This document shows positions 45,997 to 58,239 of a stretch of DNA of 64,000 nt, one piece after another. Source of the DNA: Phaseolus vulgaris (lineage: Eukaryota > Streptophyta > Magnoliopsida > Fabales > Fabaceae); assembly GCF_000499845.2 (NCBI RefSeq), contig NC_023749.2, forward strand, positions 21,463,176 to 21,527,175, given 5' to 3'. Each line of letters begins with the position of its first letter. Position 1 is the stretch's first letter. Below the pieces are notes generated by a model that saw only the letters and a program-made list of their open reading frames with translations, ran no database searches and was not told the origin of the DNA. The translations under genes and the position numbers were made by a program.

Positions 45997-48900
45997 ATGA
46001 GAAAAATGAGAAGCAATCGCTCAAGTCCAGTTGCGCCCGTCGCTGCCGAAGGCGCCGCTGCCATGACCATGGCACAGATGGCAGAGATGATGCGTTCGTG
46101 TCAGGCAACTGTGGAAGCCTCACGCGTAGAGCAGGCGAGAATGCATGAGGACCTGGTCGCCTCTCGCGCCAGGAACGAGGAGCTCAGCAAGGTGACTGAG
46201 GAGCTGCGTCAAGCTCTTCAGGAGTAGCAAGGGCGTTCTTCTGCTGAAGAGGTGGCGCCGTCATCGCCACCTCGTGTTTTCCCTATGCCTTTTGTTCAGG
46301 CGATTACTGACACGCCTATTCCCACGAGCGTGGTTCCGGTTAAGGCTGTCTTTACCGGCGTGGAGGATCCAGAGGCTCATCTAACCACGTTCCATACGCA
46401 GATGATGCTGTCGGGAGGGTCAAACGCCGTCTACTGCAAGATGTTCGTGAGTACGCTCCAGGGAACGGCGATGGAGTGGTTTGTGAGCCTGCCTAACGGC
46501 CACATAACCAATTTTCAACAGTTCTCGAAGATTTTTGTTGAGCAGTACATCGTGAATAAGGCACCGCCTAGGGTGTCTTATGATCTGTTCGATATAAGGC
46601 AGTACCAGGGAGAGTCCCTCAGAGACTACCTGAATCGCTTTGGGGCGCAGATGGTCAGATCGCCGGCCAAGGATGAAGAAATGCTGGTCTATGCCTTCAA
46701 GAAGGGCGTGCTGCCAGGACCATTCTGCGAGGCCTTGATCAGGGCTCACCCTGCGACGTTTGCTGAAGTCAGGCGACTTGCGGTGGCTCACATCGCCGAT
46801 GAAAGTGAGGTCGCTGAGAAGAGAGGGAGCCTGGCTCCCGCTAGGCCACGCGCCCAGACCAGAATCCAGCCGCAAAGGGTGCTGGAAACAGCGGCGGCGG
46901 CCAGGAAGGACCGGAGGACTCGCCATCCTTACGATAGGAGAAACAAGGGAAGGAGCCAAGCACGCCAGCAACCAGCACGTCGGGAATACAATTGCCCGCC
47001 TAAGCACAAGTTTGTCATGGGACTGGCGGATCTGATCGCCATTCCTAACATATCTGCTAGGTTGAAAGCGCCTGAGAAGGTGGGCGACAAGGTGCTGGGG
47101 TCAAAGCCAAATGCCTGGTGTGAGTTTCACCAAGGCTTTGGCCACACTTTGGACTCGTGTTTGTCTTTGGGATATCAGCTCGACGATCTGGTTAAGAGCG
47201 AGTTCCTAAATGACTATCTGCTGGACAGGAGGACGGGGGGAGCGTCGAGTTCCCAGCCAGCAGGTGGAGAAGCCCAGCAACACGAGATACCTATCCACGG
47301 GGAGATCCACACCATTGCAGGGGGCTTCTCAGGTGGTGGATGCACCGCATCGCAGAGGAAGAAGTACGCGCGATCGGTGATGGCAGTGGATATGTTTGAA
47401 GATCACTCGCCGGAAGTGGACATTACGTTCACCAAGCAGGATCTTCGGGACGTTGTGCCTCATGACAACGATCCCATAGTCATTTCGTTGGTTACGGCGG
47501 GAAGGAAGGTCCACAGAGTTCTGGTGGACCAAGGGAGCTCGGCATACGTGATGTTCTGGCCGACTTTCACGCAGCTGGAGTTGCCCCTTGACCAGCTAAG
47601 GCCCTATGGAGGGTGCCTATATGGGTTCGCTGGTGACCAGGTGGAGGTCAGGGGGTACATTGAGCTGAGAACCACGTTTACAGATGAGGCTGGGTCGAGG
47701 ACAGAGAAAATCAAGTACCTCATTGTGAACGCTCCTTCAGCATACAACATCCTGTTGGGAAGGCCCACGCTTAACAGAATAGGCGCAATCCCGTCGACCC
47801 GGCACATGAAGGTAAAGTTGCCGTCTATGGAGGGGGTGGTGATCACGATCAAGTCTGATCAGAAAGAAGCGAAAAAGTGCTATGAGAATAGCCTGAAAAA
47901 CAAGAGGTCGGTGAGTTATGTAACAACTACCCCACCTCCCGGTGTGAAGCCCAGATCGACGGTAACAGAGGAGGCCGCCGGAAGAGATGTGGAGATGGTG
48001 GACGCTGAGCTGGGGGAGAAGAATGCTGGTCTGGAGGAGGAAGAGGAGCGGAATCGCCCTGAGGAAGCGAGGGAGCAGGGAATCGCCAGGGCGGTGATCG
48101 CTAGAGAATCCAGGCCAAAACCTGTCGAGCAGTGGCTCGAAAAGGAGATCGGAGGAAAGATCTTCAAGCTGGGAAGATCTCTGGAGGTCGAGCTCCAGGA
48201 CCAGATCGCCAAGGTGATTGAGCGGCATCTGGACGCGTTTGCATGGTCCGCTTCGGACATGCCCGGGATTGATCCCGACTTCTTGTGCCATCATCTCGCG
48301 ATGGACAACTTGGTGAAACCAGTGCGACAAAGGAGAAGAAAGTTCAACGAGGAGAGGAGGCAGGCGATCAGGGACGAAACACAGAAACTCCTCGCTGCAG
48401 GCCACATCAGGGAAGTCCAGTACCCTGAATGGCTGGCAAATGTTGTGCTGGTAAAGAAGAGTAACGGGAAATGGCGCATGTGCGTCGATTTCACCGACCT
48501 GAACAACGCTTGCCAAAAGGATTCGTATCCTTTACCAAGCATTGATGCCCTGGTCGATAGTGCTGCAGGGTGCAAGTTGCTGAGTTTCCTGGATGCCTTC
48601 TCGGGATACAATCAGATCAAGATGCATCCCATGGATGAAGAGAAGACAGCCTTCATGACGGAGAGATCGTGCTACTGCTATAAGGTGATGCCGTTTGGGC
48701 TGAAGAACATGGGGGCCACGTACCAGAGGCTGATGGATCGAGTACTTGCACCAATGCTGGGAAGGAACGTGCAAGCTTACGTCGATGACATGGTCGTGAC
48801 CTCGCCAGAAAAAAGCAAGCACGTTGCAGACTTGGAAGAATTGTTCACGACGATCGCCAAGTTCAAGTTAAAGCTCAATCCGGAGAAATGCATTTTCGGC

Positions 48901-51433
48901 TTGGAGGCTGGAAAGTTTTTGGGTTTCCTCTTGACTGAAAGAGGAATAGAAGCCAACCCAGACAAGTGTGCCGCCATCTTGGCGATGAGGAGCCCAGCTA
49001 CGGTGAAAGAAGTCCAGCAGCTAACAGGTCGGATGGCAGCCCTATCTCGCTTCGTGTCAGCTAGCGGAGAAAAGGGGCATCCCTATTTTCAGTGTCTGCG
49101 GCGCAATAATAAGTTCGTTTGGACGAAAGAGTGCGAGGAAGCTTTCGTCAAACTGAAGGAGTATCTGGCGAGCCCGCCGGTTCTGTGCAAACCGCTGGTG
49201 GGAATCCCTCTCAGGTTGTATTTTGCTGTAACTGAGAGGGCGGTGAGTGCGGTGCTCGCCCAGGATCAAGATCAGGCTCAGAAGCCTATTTATTTTGTGA
49301 GCAAGGTGTTGCAGGGCCCAGAAACGAGATATCAGGCCCTGGAGAAGGCTGCACTGGCCGTGGTATTTTCGGCGAGGAGGTTGCGCCACTACTTCCATAG
49401 TTTCACAATACTGGTGATGACTGACCTGCCCATCCAGAAGGTCTTGAAGAAACCTGACGTTGCGGGAAGGATGATGAAGTGGGTCGTAGAGTTGTCAGAG
49501 TTTGATATTAAATATGAGCCCCGAGGCCCGATCAAGGGGCAAATCTTTGCAGATTTCGTGGTTGAGCTCTCATCAGAGGCGACGCGGGTTGAAGGAGACG
49601 ATTTCCGTTGGGTACTTTCAGTGGATGGATCGTCGAACCAGCAGGGCAGCGGTGCTGGAGTCATATTGGAGGGACCCAACGACGTGCTGATCGAACAATC
49701 TTTGAGATTTGCCTTCAAGGCCAGTAACAATCAAGCAGAGTATGAGGCGCTGATCGCCGGAATTTTGCTGGGCAAGGAGATGGGAGCTAGGGTGCTGATG
49801 GCTAAGAGTGACTCGCTGCTGGTCACGGGGCAAGTAACAGGCGAGTTCCAGGCTAAAGATCCACAAATGGCGGCTTACTTGCATATGTGCAGGAATTGAA
49901 GAGTTCCTTTGCCTCCTTTGAAGTAGTACATGTGCCCAGAGAGCAGAATGCCCGAGCTGACTTGCTTGCTAAGCTCGCCAGCTCAGGCAAGGGGGGTAGG
50001 CAGAGGACGGTGATTCAAGAAACTCTGAAGACGCCAAGGGCATTTGTAGCAGATCACCTGGTCCTTCAGATAAGCAAGTCGACGAAGAAAGCAGCGAGAA
50101 GCCATAAGTCCTTGACGCAAGAAACTCTGAGATCGCCAAGAATTAGAGCATGTCGAGGAGAGAAGGTGAATGTGATGCAGGTCTGCGCCACCCATGAGCC
50201 AGACACTTGGATAACACAGTACAAGCGGTGCCTGGCAGATGGCCTCCTCCCACTGGATCCGACAGAAGCTAGGAAGGTAAAGAAAAATTCCAGCAAGTAC
50301 ACATTGATTGATGGCGATCTGTACAGGTTTGGGTTCACTCACCCACTCCTGGAATGCGTACACGGCGAGAAGTGCACGAGGATCATGGCAGAGCTCCACG
50401 AGGGTATATGCGGAAGCCACGTTGGGGGTCGAGCTCTGGCCGCGAGGACTCTCCGTGCAGGCTACTACTGGCCATCGATAAGAGAAGATTGCAAGAAGTA
50501 TGCCCAGTGTTGCAAACAATGCCAACAGCACGCCGATTGGCACAAGGCACCTCCCGAGGAGTTGAAGTCGATCTATAGCCCTTGGCCGTTCATACTTGGG
50601 GAATCGACATCCTGGGACCTTTCCCGCTGGCGATCAGGCATATGAAGTACTTGGTGGTGGCGATTGAGTATTTCACCAAGTGGATTGAAGCAGAACCAGT
50701 GGCCCAAATCACCGCACACAAGATCGAAGGTTTCGTGTGGAAGAACATCGTGTGCCGGTTTGGAGTGCCTAAACGCCTGGTGTCGGATAATGGGACGCAG
50801 TTTGCAAGCCACCTGTTGAAGAAGCTTTGCGAAGGGGTGGGAATTCAACACGTGTTTGCATCCGTCGAGCACCCTCAGACAAATGGCCAGGTGGAGTCAG
50901 CTAATCGGGTGTTGTTGAGAGGTTTGAAGAGAAGGCTCGAGAAAGCCAAGGGAAGTTTGGCTGAGGAGGTGCCCTGTATAGTCTGGGCGTACCACACCAC
51001 CGAGCAGTCAGGAACCCATGAGACCCCGTTCAGCTTGGTGTATGGGTGTGATGCCATGATTCCAGTGGAGATCCAGGAGAGCTCGGTGAGATTTCAGAAC
51101 TTCGTAGAGGAAGACTCGAATGAAGAGAGAAGGCTGAACCTGGATCTACTGGATGAGGTCAGGGAAGAGGCGAGGTTGAAGGCTGAAGCCGTGAAGAGAA
51201 GGGTTGAACGAAGATACAACTCGAAGGTGATGCCAAGGCAGTTTAGAGAAGGCGACTTGGTGATGAGGAAGGCCCACCAGTACGAGATGGAGAATAAACT
51301 GTCACCCAAGTGGACTGGACCATTCAGAATAACCGAGGCGCTCGGGAACGGCACCTACCGCTTAGAGACGCTGGAAGGAGGGGCGATTCCTCGCACCTGG
51401 AACGCCACACACCTGAAGTTGTACTATAGTTAA
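45997..51433 (+). pseudogene. gag-pro-pol polyprotein of element D (one stop, two frameshifts)
   Basis: Starts MRKMRSNRSSP. TAG at 46225-46227 replaces the CAG of E and interrupts the N-terminal coiled segment before the gag core. The frame is then open to 49899: gag core (about 46360-46655), CX2HX4HX4C motif (47119-47158), protease LVDQGSSAYVM (near 47521; the Tyr replaces the Asp of C and E), RT with YVDD at 48778-48789, original RNase H and most of the archaeal-type RNase H (WVLSVDGSS near 49612). RT has NNACQKD where relatives have NKACPKD. A one-base deletion near 49881 shifts the frame; another near 50589 (GGCCGTTCATAC, C has TCGTTTCATAC) shifts it again before the integrase core. From 50582 the rest of integrase, including the DDE residues, is open to 51433. 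Confidence 0.93.
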
Positions 51434-51495
51434 GAGCTTTGTAAGTAAAGACAAACACAAAGTCATATTACAATGTCTTTGATGAAACAGTTTGA

Positions 51496-51542
51496 AGGGG
51501 GCACTCTTTTTTCCCTAAGGAGGGTTTTTAACGAGGCCACCC
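51496..51542 (+). terminator. Conserved hairpin/T-run motif downstream of pol, element D
   Basis: GGGGGCACTCTTTTTTCCCT, AAGGAGGGTTTTTAACGAGG, CCACCC, about 65-110 bp after pol. Same motif as in B and C. Confidence 0.45.
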
Positions 51543-51674
51543 AGTAGAAGAAAAGTTTTCGAAGTACAAGGCGTTTTCAGATTGCCTGTGTGCTATTTTC
51601 AAAAAGTTTTGAAGAAAGACCTTGTCACTTGTACGTGATTTAAGGCAAGTAAAGATATATCGCGTGCTTTCTAA

Positions 51675-52290
51675 AAAGTTTTTAAGTCCTCATCGTTTTT
51701 CGGCGATTGGAGGCACCAGTTAAAGTTTTTAAGTCCTCATCGTCTTTCGGCGATTGGAGGCACCAGTTAAAGTTTTAAAGTCCTCATCGTCTTTCGGCGA
51801 TCGGAGGCACCAGATGAAAGACCTCAACGCTCTCGCGCGTTCTGAGGCAAGATAAAGACCTCATCGTCGTCAAGCGAGTGCAGGCGAGGAAGAGTAAAAA
51901 GTCCTCCGTGTTTCTGGGGGCGAGAAGATGTAACCCCTGGGGCAATGTAGAGGCGCCAGTAAAAAGTCCTCCGTGTTTCTGGGGGCGAGAAGATGCAACC
52001 CCTGGGGCAATGTAGAGGCGAGTTAAAGACCTTATCGCCGATGAGCGAGTTCAGGCAAGTTAAAGACCTTCTCGCCGATGAGCGAGTTCAGGCAAGTTAA
52101 AGACCTTCTCGCCGATGAGCGAGTTCAGGCAAGTTAAAGACCTTCTCGCCGATGAGCGAGTTCAGGCGAGTTAAAGACCTTCTCGCCGATGAGCGAGTTC
52201 AGGCGAGTTAAAGACCTTCTCGCTTACATGCGAGCTTAGGCAAGATAAAATCCTTCTCGTCTCGAACGAGTTCAGGTATGGTGCAGAGGG
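51675..52290. repeat. Tandem repeats (37-bp and 65-bp units), element D
   Basis: Three copies of TCCTCATCG..TTTCGGCGATTGGAGG (51687-51815), two copies of a 65-bp unit with GTCCTCCGTGTTTCTGGGGG (51896-52025), and about six copies of a 37-bp unit AGTTAAAGACCTTCTCGCCG + ATGAGCGAGTTCAGGCA starting at 52021, 52058, 52095, 52132, 52169 and, diverged, 52206. Unit number and order differ from C and B. Confidence 0.88.
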
Positions 52291-52891
52291 TGGAAGAAGT
52301 TTGGAAGGTGGCTAAGGTAGGTTCGAAGAGAACGCCTAGTTAACCGGTCTTTTGTTCTGAAGTTCAGGGAGGCAAAGAAGGATCCCAAAAGGCGTTTCTA
52401 CCCCCAGATAAAGAAACAATGGCCAAAGCATGAGGCTAGAAAGAAGCTGATATCACCAAGAGTCTTTGGCGATCAGGAAGAGCTCGAACAGCGGCGGGAA
52501 GGTTAAAAGACCTGTTTGATGAAGCAGGTCGAGTAGAGCGGTGTTTAAGCCAGCAACTGAGTTACAGTTCATTGCTTGAAGGATATTTTTACGATAAGGT
52601 TAATTGCGTTAAGGTTACGAATTGTTAAGTGTTTGTTGCTTAGGGCTGAGGTGATCCGAAGCAGTTAAGTCAAAGGTTGTACCTACAGTTTTCCTAAGTC
52701 ATTTCTTTGAAATTAAACAAGCAAGGAAAGTTGAAGCGAGTGAAAAAGTTTTAAAAGAAAAAACGTAAACCTTTGTCATTAACAGATAGCAGTGAATAAC
52801 AGTTCGGAACATATATGCGAGGGGACATAAAAGTTTATTACAAGTTATAATACAAGGGAAAGCACAAAGGTAGCAGATGAAGAAGAGTTGA

Positions 52892-55516
52892 TTAATCTTC
52901 AGCAGGAACGACTTTTCCATCCACCACCTCATTGTTCAGCGACACCATGCTGAGATCCAGGTCGGGGAATAGGCAAGCAAATTGTTCCCGCGCAGCTTCG
53001 AATCCAGCAGCCAGAATTTGAGCAGAGTTTAGCTTGAGTTCTTCAATTTGCCTCTGAAGTTCCTCAATCCGCTTCTTGAGGTCTTCAGTTTGCTCTTTCA
53101 ACTCTTTATTCTGTTGCTCCAGCTCTTCAACCTGTTTTTTGAGTTGTTCGTTGGTCTCTTGAGCCTGGAGAAGGTCTTCAGTAACCTTCTTGGATTCCGC
53201 TTGTGCTTCGGCCAATTCAGCAGCCACCTTTCCCTTCTCTTTGTTGGCCTCGGCAAGATCAGCTATGGCGTCGTCCCTCGCCTTTTCCACTTGCCCAAGG
53301 AATTTCTCTCGGTCGATTGACCTCTGCTCCAATTTTTGCACCTTAGCGGCGTCAGCTTTCATGAGAGCCTCCAGGTCAACCACCCTGACGCGAAGAGGCA
53401 CAATCTTGCTCTCCAGTTCGACCTTCTCTTGAGCAAATTGATGCACCTTGTGGCGAAGGTCAGTGGCCTCCTTGCGCGCCAGCCTGAGCTTGGTGTTCAT
53501 TGCATCCTCCACTCGGGAGTGTTCGATTTCTGCGAGCGTCAGGCTGAAAGACAACTTCTCCACCTCGACCCTCATGGTGCTGTTTTCGGTTTTGAGGTTG
53601 AAGAGGTTGTCTTGGAGCCTCCTGGTTGAGCCCTCCACGGCCCTGGTTATGATCGCCGGGATATCTTCCGCTATGGTCTTCAGCTTGGCAGTTAGAGGCT
53701 CCCACATCCTTGTGACCTCCAAAGGGAGGTTTGCTGCTTGGAGAGGCACCAGGTGAGCCTGTTGTTGGTTCTCGTCGCCACCTTCCTTAGCGGGTTCTTC
53801 AATAGGCGCTTCCTGGCGTGGCGACGGAATCGGGGACTCGGTGATCAGAATCGGAGAGGTATGAGCAACCTCATCCCCGATTGGAGCAGCTTCTGCAGCT
53901 GAGGCGTTTGAAGGGAGACCCCCTCCAGCTGACACATATGGTGTAGAGGCGCTTGGGGGGTCCTCCATGAAGTTTGGCTCTGGGGCCTCAGCTGCAGGTG
54001 GCGCAGTGGCCAGTGGGACCGCTTGGACTGGAGAGGCGGGAGCCTGTGGGGGTGGCGATGATGGAGGAGGAGCAGGCGTCGATGGAGGTGTTGAGGTTGG
54101 AAGAGGGGGTGGAGCAGGCGGTGAGGAAGGTGCCACCCTCTTCCTCTTTGAGACCAAACCGTCTTCGGTGGCCTCGTCATCTTCTTCCTCTTCCTCATGG
54201 ATCACCTGAGGGGCTTTCCTTTTAGGTCTTTTGAGGACCAATTTCTTGCGTTGGGCGGGTTCCTTGGGTGGTGATCGCCCTTGGACGATGGCTGTCTCCA
54301 CCACCGAGTTGGGCACCGTTTGAGAACCCGTCGCCAACCCGTGGTTTCGGGCGAGCGCCTTCAGTTCAGCGAGCATGCCTTTGCCCAACATGTTGTCTGC
54401 ATGGAACGAAAATGCATGGGTTAACTCAAGGAAAAAATAAGTGCATAAGGTAGTAAACAGCAAAGCAGATGATATGTGCAGGAAAGGTAAAACCAAAGTC
54501 TTGCGCATAACGCACAAGACGCCCAGAAACAGCTAAACAGAAGCAGTATCAAAACAACAGTTTAATGTCCTAACCTATTCGAATTTCTAGCTGGTCTTCA
54601 TAAAATTCGAAGCAGATCAAGGTGGTGGTAAGGAAAGTAATATTGGCGTCCGCCACCCTTTTCCAGAAGAGACAGAGATCTCTGTCCAATGCTCCCATGC
54701 TGTCAGGACTTCTGGGTCTCCTGAAGCAGCTCTTGGACTCTTTCTTCCCCTTGTCCACCCAGTACAAGGGGAAGCCGTCGAGAAGGGAGGCGTCCTTTTC
54801 ATTCGCGCGCACTTGGACGAACTTCCCCTTCCAGTCCTTGTAGGATTGCTGGAAGATAGCAAAGATGGACCTCCCCACAATCGCGTTCAAGCTAACCCAC
54901 AGGCGGTCTCCTGGGTGCTTGGCTTCGAAGAGGAATAGGAACACGTCCACCGATGCGGGCAACCTCAGGTGGTCGCACATCACTTGAAAAGCTAGAACAA
55001 ACGCCCAGCTGTTGGGGTGAAGCTGGGCGGCGGCAATGTTGAGCTCGGTTAGGAGTTCCCTCTCGAATCGGGTGAAAGGGAACTTGAGCTTCACCTTCTT
55101 GAATAAGGTCGTGTAGACGAAGCAGAAGGGCCCGTCGGCGCTCACCTTGTCATCGGCACAAACAGGCAGATCGGGGGGCAAGGCAGCACCATCATCTTCT
55201 CGTCGTGCTCCTTGTGAAAAGATTGATGAAGCTCATCCCCCTTAGTTAGCCGCAAAACTGCTCCCGCAGTGTTCACAGAGGATGTCTCCCTCAAAAGGGT
55301 CGAGTTGGCCCAGGGATACAAAGGTTTGAAGTCTGGCAGGGGAACAGGGGCTCCTCCGGCGATAGGTGGAGTCGCTTGGGCCAGGACAGGACGGGAAGAC
55401 GCAGGCCTCTCAGCCTACGAAGATGAAGCGCCACGAACTCGTGGTGGGTCGTGTGCTTGTGAAGGGAGGTTTCGTGATGAAGGAGGAGGATTCGGGGTGA
55501 TCTTTGTGCGAGTCAT
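52892..55516 (-). pseudogene. Antisense accessory gene of element D, two exons, one stop and one frameshift
   Basis: Exon 1 is 55516-54575 (942 nt; 943 in the other copies), the intron 54574-54397, exon 2 54396-52892. In exon 1 a TAG near 55419 replaces the CAG of C, and one G is missing from a G run near 55175 (six instead of seven in A), shifting the frame before the Transposase_28-like core. Exon 2 is intact: DNMLGKGMLAELKALARNHG, basic RKKLVLKRPKRK, acidic EEEEDDEATEDG, KRKRV, a proline-rich linker, then a coiled coil of about 270 residues with clear heptads (EQLKKQVEELEQQNKELKEQ), and the tail DLDLSMVSLNNEVVDGK. Spliced length would be about 815 codons. Oligomerisation through the coiled coil and nuclear entry are inferences. 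Confidence 0.84.
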
Positions 55517-56115
55517 GGTAGCAGCTGCAAAGGAAGAAGAAAGGAAAAATGATCAGGGGTTACAGAGGCTGACTCGATCATAGAAGGAAGGTGAAAAACG
55601 AACGAATGTAGGTTCGTTGCGACGATTGACGAAGCCCTAAGTTACGCAGAAGGAGAAATGGAAAAACAACCCACAGCGTATGCACCAGGCAGTTACAGGA
55701 TGATGCGAATCGGTTAAAATGCAAGGAAAACCAGCAGAAGAAGGAAAGTGGGTACCTTTTGATGATCAGGAAGACGATGACGGTTGATGGTGATTCAGAA
55801 TGCTGGAGAGCGCTGAGAGTTTTTCGCAGAAGAAAGTTGGAGCGTTCGTGAATGCGAGGGAAAGTGATGGAACAGTGTTGAGTGAAAATGGGTTTAAGGG
55901 TTTTTTCGAAATGGGTTTAGGAAGCGCAAACGACAACTGAAGAGAGCCGTTGATGAAGCCACGTGTCGAGCGATGAGTGAGCGGTTTGGTGGAGCGTCAG
56001 AGCAGTAGAAGGTACAACCGCTTGGAATTCTGCGTCAGTGCCACGTAGGTCGGTGTTGACGTGGCTCTTTCAGTCTTTTCGCTAGACAAGTCTTCGCTTA
56101 AGACTGGGGGGCTTG
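55517..56115 (-). other. Element D 5' region of the accessory gene and polypurine tract
   Basis: Minus-strand donor AAAG/GTACCC (intron from 55755) and acceptor CTTCCTTTGCAG (ending 55525) suggest a 231-bp 5'-UTR intron. Plus strand: AAGACTGGGGGGCTTG up to 56115, then the LTR. No other gene seen. Confidence 0.55.
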
Positions 56116-56911
56116 TGTACCGCCCTGGTGGTCGGGAGTGATGACGTGGCATCTTGCTACAGTATAGGCGTGTTGGCAAGGCGCCAGGTTGGCAGAAGGG
56201 AAGGAAGTCGGGGGGCTCGTGTAGTCGCCAGTTGTTAAATTGGCGTGTTCCGATCTCCAGTTTACCAGAATCGGCGATCACCAGGTTAAAGATGAAGTCG
56301 CCAGATGTAGATTCAGGCGACCTAGTCATTGGAGATCGCCAGAGCAAGCACATCACCAAAGATGAAGGAGAAGCAGATTATGAAGGCGGCCGGCGAGACC
56401 ACAGGGAAGGTGTATGAAGGCCCCTAACTCGCCAGTTCCAGTAGAGATCGCACTCCCAAGTTAGCTATGCACTGGGCAGTACCATGCATAAGTAACTTAG
56501 CCAAAATGAGAGTAGAAGCAGCGCCAAGTCAAGGAGGCTCCAGATGATGGCACGTGTACGACTGGATGCGAGCCACGTGTCCAGGTCTGTAACTGCCAGG
56601 AGAGAGAAAACAACCAGGTATATAAGAGTTCTCAACAAACTTTATGAGGTACGCACGTTCAGATTATACTCTTTACGCTTGCGAGTTATAGAGCTTACTG
56701 TGAGAGAGGATTTGCACGGTTCTTGTTCTCTTAGTATTTGGTGATACCGTCACTGACTTGGGCGTTGGAGTGCGATCGGTCGCAGCGGCGCCGCTCTGTT
56801 TCTTTGCAGGTTCTTGAGGTGGATCTCGAAGAGGAACGGAGGTTCGAAGCGGTGCACATGTCGATCCTTTGACGAGGCAGTTTCCAGCGTTCTGGTCAAC
56901 AGGCAGGATCA
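56116..56911 (+). repeat. 3' LTR of element D
   Basis: 796 bp, TGTACCGCCCTGGTGG...CAGGCAGGATCA, followed by the target copy GTTTT and satellite. TATATAA near 56619. Confidence 0.95.
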
Positions 56912-58239
56912 GTTTTCAAGAAATTAGCATGAAGAAAAGACTTGAAACTAGTTTTTTTGGGGTAGTTGCATGAATTGATTGTATGAGTCTCTATGGTAGT
57001 GATAGGCATTGTTTTTAAAGAAAATAGTATGAAGAAAAGACTTGAAACTAGTTTTTTTTTTGGTAGTTGCATGCATTTATTGTATATATTTGATAGATGA
57101 GTCTTTACAGTAGTGATAGATATTGGTTTTCAACAAATTAGCACGAAATGAGATGAAACTAGTTTTTTTTGTGGTAGTTGCATGAATTTATAGTATATAT
57201 TCGATAGATGAGTCTCTATAGTAGTGATAGATATTGGTTTTCAAGAAATTAGCATGAAAATATTTGAAACTAGGTTTTTTGTGGTAGTTGCATGAATATA
57301 TTGTATATATTTGACACATTTGTCTTTAGATAGTTTATAACAGTGATAGACAGCTATTTACAAGAAATTACCATGAAAAGACTCGAAACTAGTTTTTTTT
57401 ATGTAGCTGCATGAATTTATTGTATAAATTTGATAGATGAGTCTCACTAGTAGTGATAAACATTGGTTTTCAAGTAATTAGGAAGAAAAGAGTTGAAAAT
57501 AGTTTTTTATTGGCAGTTGAATGAATTTGTTGATATATTTCACAGATGACTCTCTACAGTAGTGATAGACATTGGTTTTCAAGAAATTAGCATGAAAAGA
57601 ATTGAAACTAGTTTTTTTGTGGTAGTTGCATGCATTTATTGTATATATTTGATAGATGAGTCTCTACGGTAGTGATAGATATTGGTTTTCAAGAAATTAG
57701 CATGAAAATACTTGAAACTAGGTTTTTTGTGGTAATTCCATGAATATATTGTATTTATTTGACACATGTGTCTTTAGATAGTTTATAACAGTGATAGACA
57801 GTGATTTAGAAGAAATTACCATAAAAAGACTCGAAACTAGTTTTTTTTTATGTAGCTGCATGAATTTATTGTATAAATTTGATAGATGAGTCTCACTAGT
57901 AGTGATAAACATTGGTTTTCAAGTAATTAGAAAGAAAAGAGTTTAAACTAGTTTTTTATTGGTAGTTGCATGATTTATAGTATATATTCGATAGATGAGT
58001 CTCTATAGTAGTGATAGATATTGGTTTTCAAGAAATTAGCATGAAAATACTTGAAACTAGGTTTTTTGTGGTAGTTGCATGAATTTATTGTATGAGTCTC
58101 TATGGTAGTGATAGGCATTGTTTTTCAAGAAAATAGTATGAAGAAAAGACTTGAAACTAGTTTTTTTTGTGGTAGTTGCATGCATTTATTGTATATATTT
58201 GATAGATGAGTCTCTACAGTAGTGATAAATATTGGTTTT
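56912..58239. repeat. Satellite array, block 5
   Basis: Satellite between D and E; begins GTTTTCAAGAAATTAG and ends AAATATTGGTTTT at the LTR of E. The odd monomer AAGAAAATAGTATGAAGAAA occurs at about 57020 and 58125 (and 44120 in block 4), marking a higher-order period. Confidence 0.95.

Larger units (their letters stand above)
51434..52891. other. Element D noncoding region between pol and accessory gene
   Basis: Contains the terminator-like motif at 51496, tandem repeats at about 51675-52290, then an AT-richer part without a supported gene up to the accessory stop at 52892. Confidence 0.7.
44793..56911 (+). mobile_element. Element D: complete Tat-type gypsy retrotransposon
   Basis: 12,119 bp, two LTRs of 796 bp differing at roughly fifteen sites by eye, and a perfect 5-bp target duplication GTTTT (44788-44792, 56912-56916) inside the satellite motif ATTGGTTTTCAAG. 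Order as in C. Gag-pol has one nonsense codon and two single-base deletions; the accessory gene has one nonsense codon and one single-base deletion. The element could move only with help from intact relatives. Confidence 0.96.
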
